DNA of 15,659 nt from Betaproteobacteria bacterium. GTDB lineage: Bacteria > Pseudomonadota > Gammaproteobacteria > Burkholderiales > Casimicrobiaceae. The notes below the pieces were generated by a model, which saw only the letters and a list, made by a program, of their open reading frames with translations, made no database searches and had not been told where the DNA came from. The stretch is from contig JAAFHR010000019.1 in the NCBI GenBank assembly GCA_013298455.1, positions 1 to 15,659 on the forward strand. Direction: 5' to 3'. The position numbers and the translations under genes are program-made. Below, piece after piece: positions 7,052 through 13,751 of the stretch; position 1 is the stretch's first letter, and each line of letters opens with the position of its first letter.

Positions 7052-9268
7052 ATGGACTTCACAGCATTTGATCGATTAATCGCCTTTGGTCATAACGCCA
7101 CCAATGGCGCATTGCATGTCGGCTCCGCGGAGGGCAAGCAATACGCCGTCTCAGTGGCGACATTTGGCCCCGGCGTGTTTCGCTTACGCATCAATCCCAT
7201 CGCCAAACCCGATTACGGTTTGTTGGTTTGGAACAGCGACACATCGACCGACATCAAGCTGCACGATGGTGGCTGCGAAGTGTCAGCAGGCCGCGCTCGC
7301 CTAACGCTCCAGAGCAGCGAGCGAAGCGCGATGAAGCTCACGCTGAGTCATCGCGGCAAAACGATACTTTGCAGCATCGAAGACGAGCAGTTTCGTGGCA
7401 TGGCCAAACCGCTCGAAGCCGAACGTATCGCTGCGTTTGGCTTGACCGAGCACCGCGCTGTGATGTCGCTCTCGCTCGACACTGAAACCCCTGTTTACGG
7501 GCTCGGTGAAAAGGGCGCGGCGCTCAATAAACGTGGCCAACTCGTTACGTCGAAAGTCGACGACGCGCTGGGGGTTAGCACGGATCTCGCCTACAAGAAC
7601 ACGCCGTTTGCTTGGGCGATTACACCCAATGGTTGCTGGGGTGTTTTGACGCACACCACGGTTGACGTGGCGCATGGTGTGGGCCACGCGCAGTGGTCAA
7701 ACCGAAGCTACGTGATCGTTGCCGAAGAGCCGCAGCTGGATGTTTTCTTAATCGCAGCCGACACGCCAGCGCAGGTGATAGCGGCCTATCACCGCTTAAC
7801 CGGCAAGCCAGAAAACGTGCCGCTCTGGTCGCTCGGTGCTTGGATTTCGCGGGCGTATTACAAGGACGAAGCCGACATCATGGCCACCGCTCATGAGCTT
7901 CGCGATCGCAAGTTTCCGGCCGATGTAATCACCTTTGACGGCCGCGCTTGGCAAGACACGCCCACGCGCTTTCACTTCAATTTCGATCCTTCGCGCTATC
8001 CCGATCCGACGCGCGTGATCGACAACCTCAAGGCGCTCGATTACAAGATTTGCTGCTGGGAGTATCCGCTCGTTTCAATCAATCATCCGCAGTACAGCGA
8101 GTACAGAGACAACAACTATTTTTTGAAAAACCAAGACGGCAGCGAACTCGTTTTCCATTGGGACACGGGCAAGAAAACGACCCCCTTTGGCCCCACCCTC
8201 ACGCCGCTGCCGCCCTCAGGATTGGTCGATTTCACGAACCCGGCGGCCTATGCTTGGTGGCGCGACGAACACAAAAAGTTGTGGGCCGTTGGTGTGGACA
8301 CGATCAAGAGTGATTTCGGTGAACAAGTACCCGCCAACGCGCTTGCTTTCAACGGGGATACGGGCGCACGAGTTCACAATGTGAATGCGCAGCTCTACAA
8401 CCGCTGCGTGTGGGATGCCTCGGTCGAAGCCTACGGCGATCAAGCCTGTTTGTGGGGACGCGCTGGTTGGATCGGCACGCAGCGCCACCCGCTGCAATGG
8501 GGCGGTGATCCGCAAAGCGATTGGGGCGGTTTCGCAAATAGTCTGCGGGCGGGCTTGAATCACGGGCATTCCGGTTCGCCGTTTCATGCGACGGATGTGG
8601 GCGGTTTTTACGGCGCGAATCAACCCGAACCCGCGCTCTATCTGCGCTGGGTACAGGCCGCGATCTTCTCGTCACACTTCCGAATCCACGGCATCGGTGC
8701 ACGAGAGCCGTGGGCGTTTGGACGTCAAGTCGAAAAAATTTCGCGCGAGTTTTTTGAGATTCGCTACAAGCTGCTCCCCTATCTGCGCGGTGCTTGCGAT
8801 CTGGCCGTTTCAACGGGGCTTCCCGTCATGCGCTCGATGGCGTTGATGCACGCTGATGATCGCGTTGCTCGCAGTTTTGAGATGCAGTTTTACTGCGGTC
8901 CGCACATGATTGTGATGCCGGTGCTCAATCGCGAAGGCAACGTCGAGGGCTACCTGCCCGACACACCGGGCGGCTGGTACGACCTGTGGAGCGGCATGCA
9001 CGTTGATGGCGGCGAAGTCATCACGCTCAACTACGATCTAGAGCGGATTCCGGTGTTTGTCAGAGCCGGTGTTGCATTACCCATCGGCCCCGTTGTGCAA
9101 TCAACTGCACCACTCGAAGGCGACACGCCGGTGGTCGCCGTTGCAGAATTCGGCGCGATGCCCAAGGGCGGCTATGACGTTTGCGCTAGAGGAAAAGCGC
9201 TTACGAAAGATGGCAACGCGTGGCGCTCCTACGATCAGAAAATCAACACGGTAAAGAGGTTCCTATGA
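7052..9268 (+). CDS. Glycoside hydrolase family 31 alpha-glycosidase, YicI (alpha-xylosidase)-like
   Basis: This 738-residue GH31 retaining alpha-glycosidase has no signal peptide and should act in the cytoplasm on sugars brought in by the ABC transporter encoded next. The order is an N-terminal beta-sandwich (about 1-250), a catalytic TIM barrel (about 255-560) and C-terminal beta domains. The nucleophile is D421 in IKSDFGEQVP and the acid/base is D486 in QWGGDPQSDW. Their 65-residue spacing matches E. coli YicI (D416/D482), as do K419 just before the nucleophile motif and the HDIGGF-like TDVGGF segment. At the sugar-binding strand YicI has DCFW, whereas this protein reads DGRAWQD (296-302), and R306 follows in PTRFHFNFDP. 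The pocket therefore differs from a classical alpha-xylosidase. Alternatives are alpha-glucosidase or another alpha-glycosidase; sulfoquinovosidase is disfavoured because that group lacks the KSDFGE form. Family call is sure; substrate is not. Confidence 0.92.
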   Translation: MDFTAFDRLIAFGHNATNGALHVGSAEGKQYAVSVATFGPGVFRLRINPIAKPDYGLLVWNSDTSTDIKLHDGGCEVSAGRARLTLQSSERSAMKLTLSHRGKTILCSIEDEQFRGMAKPLEAERIAAFGLTEHRAVMSLSLDTETPVYGLGEKGAALNKRGQLVTSKVDDALGVSTDLAYKNTPFAWAITPNGCWGVLTHTTVDVAHGVGHAQWSNRSYVIVAEEPQLDVFLIAADTPAQVIAAYHRLTGKPENVPLWSLGAWISRAYYKDEADIMATAHELRDRKFPADVITFDGRAWQDTPTRFHFNFDPSRYPDPTRVIDNLKALDYKICCWEYPLVSINHPQYSEYRDNNYFLKNQDGSELVFHWDTGKKTTPFGPTLTPLPPSGLVDFTNPAAYAWWRDEHKKLWAVGVDTIKSDFGEQVPANALAFNGDTGARVHNVNAQLYNRCVWDASVEAYGDQACLWGRAGWIGTQRHPLQWGGDPQSDWGGFANSLRAGLNHGHSGSPFHATDVGGFYGANQPEPALYLRWVQAAIFSSHFRIHGIGAREPWAFGRQVEKISREFFEIRYKLLPYLRGACDLAVSTGLPVMRSMALMHADDRVARSFEMQFYCGPHMIVMPVLNREGNVEGYLPDTPGGWYDLWSGMHVDGGEVITLNYDLERIPVFVRAGVALPIGPVVQSTAPLEGDTPVVAVAEFGAMPKGGYDVCARGKALTKDGNAWRSYDQKINTVKRFL

Positions 9269-9269
9269 T

Positions 9270-9297
9270 TTCGTCATTCGTCCTTCGTCCTTCGTCT
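9270..9297 (+). repeat. Four tandem TTCGTC heptamers before the ATPase gene
   Basis: TTCGTCA, TTCGTCC, TTCGTCC and TTCGTCT follow each other without a break directly after the GH31 stop codon. They end 10 bp before the ATPase ATG and leave no room for a normal Shine-Dalgarno. The start of this stretch (CGTCATTCGTCCTT) is nearly the same as the end of hairpin repeat C before the aldolase (CGTCATCTCGTCCTT), so it may be an expanded remnant of that family; that link is inference. Confidence 0.6.
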
Positions 9298-9307
9298 GGT
9301 CTTCAAA

Positions 9308-10381
9308 ATGGCTAATGTTCAACTTAAAAACGTCGTCAAACAATTTGGCGAAACCAAAGTCATTCACGGCATCGATCTCGATATCAAATCGGGTGAGTTT
9401 GTGGTGTTTGTTGGCCCTTCGGGCTGCGGCAAATCCACGTTGCTCCGGATGATTGCCGGGCTGGAAACCACCACCTCGGGCGACATCATCATCGGCGAGC
9501 AACGCGTGAACGATGCCCCGCCACGATCCCGAGACATCGCCATGGTCTTTCAAGACTATGCGCTCTACCCACACAAGAGCGTGTTTGAAAACATGGCGTT
9601 TGGTCTGCGATTGCGGAAAACGTCCGAGGACGAAATCAAACGTCGGGTGAATGACGCAGCAGCGATCTTGCAGATCGAGCACCTGCTGGAGCGAAAGCCG
9701 CGCCAGCTATCCGGCGGTCAGCGACAGCGCGTCGCAATGGGCCGTGCGATTGTTCGCGATCCCAAAGCGTTTTTGTTTGACGAACCGCTCTCAAACTTGG
9801 ATGCGCAGCTTCGAAACGAAATGCGCACCGAAATCAAAAAGTTGCATCAGCGCTTGGGGCAAACGATCATTTACGTCACCCACGATCAGGTTGAAGCAAT
9901 GACGCTTGCGGATCGGATCGCTGTGCTCTCTGCTGGGCGGGTCATTCAATACGCCTCACCCGATGAGATTTACAACCGCCCCGCAGCAAAGTTCGTCGCG
10001 GGATTCACCGGCTCACCGTCGATGAATTTCTCGGCCGCCACGTTGAGCGCTACGGGAGACAGCGCACGGATTGCCGGCGTTGACATCGCGCTCGGCTACG
10101 CACGACCCAGTGCGGCGGGAAAACCTGTGACATTTGGCGTGCGACCGGAAGACATCACCGTCGGCGGCAGCATCCCGGCTCGCGTTGTGGTGTTGGAGCC
10201 GTTGGGCGCCGAAACACTAGTGACGCTTTCTGTGGGTGACTCCGCGAGCGCTCCCGTTGAGATGGTCACACGTGTTTCACCGAACTTAGCGCTTAAGCCC
10301 GGTGATGCGATTACGGTCGCGATGAATCCCGCTAAAACGCATGTGTTTGATCTCAAGACCGAACTGGCCATCACGTCCTAA
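9308..10381 (+). CDS. CUT1-type sugar ABC transporter ATP-binding protein (MsmK/UgpC/MalK-like)
   Basis: This 357-residue ATPase powers a carbohydrate importer. It has Walker A GPSGCGKST (36-44), the Q-loop VFQDYALYPH (Q82), signature LSGGQRQR (134-141), Walker B FLFDEPLSNLD (D158, E159) and the switch histidine H192. Residues from about 235 onward form the C-terminal regulatory TOBE/OB-fold domain typical of MalK, UgpC and MsmK (FGVRPEDI). Length is normal. It lies between the GH31 gene and the binding-protein gene, so the operon carries its own ATPase rather than using a shared one. The start at ATG 9308 (MANVQLKNVV) fits the family N-terminus exactly but has only the heptamer repeat upstream, with no Shine-Dalgarno. 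Automated names such as UgpC reflect the ATPase family and do not mean glycerol-3-phosphate is the substrate. Confidence 0.94.
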   Translation: MANVQLKNVVKQFGETKVIHGIDLDIKSGEFVVFVGPSGCGKSTLLRMIAGLETTTSGDIIIGEQRVNDAPPRSRDIAMVFQDYALYPHKSVFENMAFGLRLRKTSEDEIKRRVNDAAAILQIEHLLERKPRQLSGGQRQRVAMGRAIVRDPKAFLFDEPLSNLDAQLRNEMRTEIKKLHQRLGQTIIYVTHDQVEAMTLADRIAVLSAGRVIQYASPDEIYNRPAAKFVAGFTGSPSMNFSAATLSATGDSARIAGVDIALGYARPSAAGKPVTFGVRPEDITVGGSIPARVVVLEPLGAETLVTLSVGDSASAPVEMVTRVSPNLALKPGDAITVAMNPAKTHVFDLKTELAITS

Positions 10382-10427
10382 TACTTTCCGATACGTCCCA
10401 ATCGATACTTTTCGAAATTTACTTACC

Positions 10428-10434
10428 AAGGAGG
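10428..10434 (+). promoter_or_regulatory. Strong Shine-Dalgarno of the binding-protein gene
   Basis: AAGGAGG lies 4 nt before the ATG at 10439. It is the strongest ribosome site in the window and contrasts with the poor sites of the aldolase and ATPase genes. It fits the high level of periplasmic binding protein usually needed relative to other transporter parts. Confidence 0.8.
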
Positions 10435-10438
10435 AACC

Positions 10439-11692
10439 ATGAATATCAAAAAACTCGTACTGGCTGCCACATTGGCATCCATCGCTGCTGGCACCGCGTG
10501 GTCGCAAACGACGCTGCGCATCTTTACGGGCGGTCAGCAGCGCCCCGACGTCATGCGAAAGATTGCTGACGAATACGAAAAGCGCACGCCCGGCGTGAAG
10601 ATCGCTGTTGAAGTGGGCGGCGCAACCTCTGACGCACAGCAGCAGTACCTCAACACCGTGCTGACCTCGAAAGACAGCGTTTTGGATGTGGTGCTGATTG
10701 ACGTAATTCGCCCTGCGCAGTGGGCCGCTGCGGGTTGGGCGGAGCCGCTCGATGCCTACTTGGGCGCGGATCGCCAGAAGGTCTTATCGCAGTACATGAA
10801 AGCCTATGTTGATGCCAACGTGGTCAATGGCAAAGTGATCTCGCTACCGTACTTTGCCGATGCGCAGTTTTTGTATTACCGCAAAGACCTGCTCGAAAAA
10901 TACAAACGCTCCGCACCAAAAACGTGGGACGACTTGATGGAAACCGCGCAGATCATCATGCAAGGAGAAAAGAATCAAAACCTGCGTGGTTTTGAGACGG
11001 CAGGCGCTCCGATTGAGGGTACGGTGTGTACCTACCTCGTTCCGCTCTGGGGCGAAGGCTCTGACATCACTAAAAACGGCAAGCTGAATTTGGATACGCC
11101 CGAAGCGCGTGCGCCGTTTCAGCTGATGGGTCGCCTCAAGCAATCGGGCGTGCTCTCGCCGAACGTCGGTGAAATTGCCACGGATCGTATCCGCATCAAC
11201 ATGCAAGCGGGCAATTTGATCTTCGCGCAAACGTGGGGCTACGTGTGGAATCGTTCGCAAAACGATGCCGACAGCCAAGTCAAAGGCAAGATCGGTGTGG
11301 CTGTGTTGCCATCGTCAAAAACTGGCAAAGGCGCAACCTGCATCGGTGGCTGGCAACTGGCTGTGAGCGCGTTCTCGAAAAACAAGGCCGAAGCTGCGAA
11401 GTTTGTGCGCTATCTCTCGTCGCCTGAGGTCTCGAAAATGCAAGCTATCGCTGCGTCGCATTTGCCGGTGTTCCCAAGCGTATACAAAGACAAAGAGGTG
11501 CTCGCGGCTAACCCATGGTTCGAGTTCGCAGGCCCTATCGTAGAAACGGCCAAAGCGCGCCCTGTCACACCACGTTACCAAGAGGTCTCCGACACCATTC
11601 GCTCGAACATGAACGCGTATTTGTCGGGCACCAAAACCACCGACGTAGCGCTCGGCGATATGCAGAAGCGCTTGTCGCCGGTGTTTAAGTAA
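10439..11692 (+). CDS. Extracellular solute-binding protein family 1, sugar ABC transporter
   Basis: This 417-residue periplasmic binding protein delivers the sugar to the permeases encoded downstream. The N-terminus is a standard Sec signal peptide: MNIKK, hydrophobic core LVLAATLASIAAG, and a likely cut between S22 and Q23 (TAWS/QTT). There is no lipobox cysteine. The mature protein has family-1 features: the first strand LRIFTGG, KIADEYEKRTPGVKI, DVVLIDVIRPAQWAAAGW, LPYFADAQFLYYRKDLLEKY, PKTWDDL, and the hinge-side GWQLAVSAFSKNKAEAAKF. It looks most like the trehalose/maltose and other alpha-glucoside or oligosaccharide binders of the CUT1 class, which fits the alpha-glycosidase in the same operon. 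It has the best ribosome site in the region and is followed by a 151-bp gap with an inverted repeat pair before the permeases. The ligand is not deducible. Confidence 0.92.
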   Translation: MNIKKLVLAATLASIAAGTAWSQTTLRIFTGGQQRPDVMRKIADEYEKRTPGVKIAVEVGGATSDAQQQYLNTVLTSKDSVLDVVLIDVIRPAQWAAAGWAEPLDAYLGADRQKVLSQYMKAYVDANVVNGKVISLPYFADAQFLYYRKDLLEKYKRSAPKTWDDLMETAQIIMQGEKNQNLRGFETAGAPIEGTVCTYLVPLWGEGSDITKNGKLNLDTPEARAPFQLMGRLKQSGVLSPNVGEIATDRIRINMQAGNLIFAQTWGYVWNRSQNDADSQVKGKIGVAVLPSSKTGKGATCIGGWQLAVSAFSKNKAEAAKFVRYLSSPEVSKMQAIAASHLPVFPSVYKDKEVLAANPWFEFAGPIVETAKARPVTPRYQEVSDTIRSNMNAYLSGTKTTDVALGDMQKRLSPVFK

Positions 11693-11700
11693 TCGAGAAA

Positions 11701-11741
11701 CTCCCTCTCCCCTTGTGGGAGAGGGTTGGGGAGAGGGGGAA
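11701..11741 (+). repeat. C/G-run palindromic repeat, left copy
   Basis: CCCTCTCCC (11703-11711) and GGGAGAGGG (11717-11725) form a perfect 9-bp stem with a 5-nt loop just after the binding-protein stop codon. Four G-runs at 11717-11739 (GGG, GGG, GGGG, GGGGG with loops of 3, 2 and 3) also make a G-quadruplex possible in the transcript, competing with the hairpin. The right copy is its inverse. Repeats of this CCCTCTCCC/GGGAGAGGG type are widespread in beta- and gammaproteobacterial intergenic DNA. Confidence 0.8.
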
Positions 11742-11779
11742 GGTGAAATGGAGATCAGTCTTCGTTCTGCATTCAGGCG

Positions 11780-11821
11780 TCCCCCTCTCCCCTAGCCCCT
11801 CTCCCTCCGGGGGAGAGGGGA
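11780..11821 (-). repeat. C/G-run palindromic repeat, right copy (inverted)
   Basis: This is the inverted partner of the left copy, nearly identical over about 40 bp. CCCCTCTCCC (11796-11805) pairs with GGGAGAGGGG (11811-11820) as a perfect 10-bp stem with a 5-nt loop. On the minus strand, four G-runs at 11781-11805 form a G-quadruplex motif. The two copies could also pair with each other across the 38-bp spacer 11742-11779. The permease gene begins 22 bp later with CAGGAG as its Shine-Dalgarno. Confidence 0.8.
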
Positions 11822-11843
11822 ACCAACTGCTGCAGGAGCCCCC

Positions 11844-12734
11844 ATGAAACCCACCAAAGACCTCTCAGAACGCACACTCGGTTGGCTGCTGTTGTCGCCG
11901 GTAGCGGTGCTCTTAGCCATCGTGGTGCTCTACCCGGTGGGGCAACTGATCTATTCGAGCTTCTTCACGATTCGTTTGACTGAGCCTTGGTTGGGTACGC
12001 CGTTTGTAGGCCTCGAAAACTATGCGCGAGCATGGGACGACGAGCGCTTTTGGGGCGCGCTGCAAAACACGGTGCTCTTCATCGTGGTGACTGTCCCCGG
12101 CTCGCTCGCCGTGGGTTTGGGCTTAGCGCTTTTGGCCAACATGCCGTTCAAACGAAAGTGGCCTGTGCGCTTGGCGCTCCTGTTGCCGTGGGCATTACCG
12201 CTAGTGTTTGCCGGTTTGATTTTTCGGTGGTTCTTTGATTACAAGCTCGGTTTTTTTAACGACATCTTGATGAAAATCGGCATCGCACCGCAAGCGTGGC
12301 TCACCGATCCGGTGCTCGCCAAAATTGCGATTTGCTTCACCATCATTTGGAAATCTTCGTCGTTCATGGCCTTGGTGCTTCTTGCAGGGTTGCAAGCGAT
12401 TCCGAAATCGCTCTACGAAGCGGCCGAAGTTGACGGCGCGAGCAAATGGTTGCAATTCAAAGAAATCACCATCCCAATGTTGATGCCGGCGATTTTCGTC
12501 GCGCTGATTTTCCGCACGATCACGGCGATTCAAACCTTTGACATACCGTATGCCATGACGGGCGGCGGGCCGGGCGACTCCACCGAAACGCTCGCCATGT
12601 ACATCCACAAAAACACACTCGATTTCTTGGATTTTGGCTACGGCTCAGCGCTCGCCACGATCATGTTTGTGGTGTCGATCATCGCCACCAGTGGCTATCT
12701 TCGCTACACCCAGCGCAGCGCCGGGAGAGACTGA
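11844..12734 (+). CDS. Sugar ABC transporter permease, MalF/UgpA-like
   Basis: This 296-residue inner-membrane subunit is one of two forming the importer channel. It has an N-terminal membrane segment (about 13-33: LGWLLLSPVAVLLAIVVLYP) and then several more across the MetI-type BPD domain. The cytoplasmic EAA loop YEAAEVDGASKWLQFKEI (191-208), with the following IP-containing stretch, docks on the ATPase. The glycine-rich MTGGGPGDSTETL (238-250) is characteristic of CUT1 permeases of this type. Length is normal; it has the short form without MalF's large periplasmic loop. ATG 11844 has CAGGAG 5 nt upstream. The stop overlaps the start of the next permease (TGATG), showing tight translational coupling. 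Confidence 0.93.
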   Translation: MKPTKDLSERTLGWLLLSPVAVLLAIVVLYPVGQLIYSSFFTIRLTEPWLGTPFVGLENYARAWDDERFWGALQNTVLFIVVTVPGSLAVGLGLALLANMPFKRKWPVRLALLLPWALPLVFAGLIFRWFFDYKLGFFNDILMKIGIAPQAWLTDPVLAKIAICFTIIWKSSSFMALVLLAGLQAIPKSLYEAAEVDGASKWLQFKEITIPMLMPAIFVALIFRTITAIQTFDIPYAMTGGGPGDSTETLAMYIHKNTLDFLDFGYGSALATIMFVVSIIATSGYLRYTQRSAGRD

Positions 12735-13567
12735 TGAATTTCGCCGCCCTCAAAACCAAAACCGTCGTCTGGTTCGCCGCGTTGATCGTGGTCGTCAACG
12801 GATTTTTTCCGGCGCTGTGGATTCTCTTCACATCGCTCAAAACGGAAAACGAACTCTTGCAGTTCCCGATCACTTACATTCCGCGTGATCCAACGCTCGT
12901 GAACTACTACCAAGCGTTTACTGAAAAACCGCTGCACTTGTTTTTGCTCAACAGTGTGATCGTGGCCGGAAGCTCCACAATCATCACCGTCATCGTTTCA
13001 GCGCTCGCCGCGTATGCCTTAACGCGCCTCCGGATGCCGCGTCGCAACCTCATCATGGGTTTACTGATGGCGGTAGCGATGTTCCCGCTCATTTCACTCA
13101 TCGTGCCACTCTTTCAAGTGATGCGCGAATTGGGCTTGCTCAACACGTATCTCTCGCTCATCTTGCCCTACACAGTGCTCTCGCTGCCCGTTTGCACGCT
13201 CGTGATGGCGAGTTTTTTCCAAGACATTTCGCCTGATCTTGAAGCCGCTGCGATGGTTGACGGCTGCACTCGAGTCCAGGCGCTTTTCAAAATCGTGTTG
13301 CCGCTAGCGGCACCCGGCGTGTTCACTGCGGCGATCCTCGCATTCGTCAACGCGTGGGATGAGTTTTTGTTGGCCCTCACGTTTTTGTCGCGCGAAACGA
13401 TGCGAACGCTCTCCGTGGGCATCACGCTGTACCAGGGCGAGTTCGCGTTCCCGTGGCCGTTGATTTCGGCCGCGCTGATTGTTGCCATCGTGCCAGTGTG
13501 CATCCTGATCGCGATTTTTCAGGAGCGTGTGGTCGGTGGTTTGACGGCGGGCGGGGTGAAGGGTTAG
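12734..13567 (+). CDS. Sugar ABC transporter permease, MalG/UgpE-like
   Basis: This 277-residue second channel subunit has an N-terminal membrane segment (about 10-34), the conserved periplasmic FTSLKTENELLQFP stretch (32-45), then the core membrane domain with LLNSVIVAGSSTIITVIVSALAAYAL and MFPLISLIVPLF. The EAA loop LEAAAMVDGCTRVQALFKIVLPL (169-191) contacts the ATPase, and NAWDEFLLALTFL (206-218) is typical of CUT1 MalG-like permeases. It overlaps the previous gene by 1 nt, with GGGAG about 6 nt before its ATG inside that gene. It is the last gene of the plus-strand operon. Its stop codon lies inside a hairpin that may end transcription. Confidence 0.93.
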   Translation: MNFAALKTKTVVWFAALIVVVNGFFPALWILFTSLKTENELLQFPITYIPRDPTLVNYYQAFTEKPLHLFLLNSVIVAGSSTIITVIVSALAAYALTRLRMPRRNLIMGLLMAVAMFPLISLIVPLFQVMRELGLLNTYLSLILPYTVLSLPVCTLVMASFFQDISPDLEAAAMVDGCTRVQALFKIVLPLAAPGVFTAAILAFVNAWDEFLLALTFLSRETMRTLSVGITLYQGEFAFPWPLISAALIVAIVPVCILIAIFQERVVGGLTAGGVKG

Positions 13568-13587
13568 GCGATCCCGCCTTTACCCTT
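13559..13587 (+). terminator. Hairpin over the operon stop codon, possible terminator
   Basis: AAGGGT-T-AGGCG, loop ATCC, CGCCT-TT-ACCCTT forms an 11-bp stem with a one-against-two-base internal bulge. The TAG stop of the last permease is within the left arm. No run of T follows on either strand, so a classical intrinsic terminator is not shown. It could instead protect the mRNA 3' end or work with Rho, and could serve the convergent pyrBX transcript as well. Confidence 0.42.
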
Positions 13588-13751
13588 CAACACGCCGTAT
13601 ATTATAAGCTCGCAGCAAAATTCGTTTGTTATCGAGTAAACGCTGAAATTTAATAAACGGCAGTATCTACTTGGCGTTGATTGAAAAAGCGGTTGCCAAA
13701 AAAGTATCGGTGGTCAGTGCGCGTTACGTTCAATCGCACGGCGTTCTGACG
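13588..13751. other. AT-richer gap between convergent sugar and pyr operons
   Basis: This stretch is clearly richer in A and T than its surroundings. It holds a TATAAT on the minus strand (ATTATA at 13601-13606) with no convincing -35 partner, and a short inverted repeat at the pyrX stop (CGGCGT 13739-13744 with ACGCCG 13754-13759). I see no credible gene: an open plus-strand frame from 13671 runs into pyrX and lacks a ribosome site. A small RNA or a degraded gene cannot be excluded. Confidence 0.4.

Noticed and set aside
7052..9268. Sulfoquinovosidase as the identity of the GH31 enzyme
   Set aside because: The lactonase-dehydratase-aldolase set resembles sulfo-Entner-Doudoroff, but the nucleophile motif KSDFGE and overall pattern are YicI-like, and the Arg-x-x-Trp sulfonate motif I recall for sulfoquinovosidases reads Arg-x-x-Phe here (R306-F309). 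Kept only as a remote possibility.
11701..11821. Intrinsic terminator after the binding-protein gene
   Set aside because: The stems are strong but no T-run follows either; repeats of this kind more often stabilise the upstream message, and the permeases need read-through.
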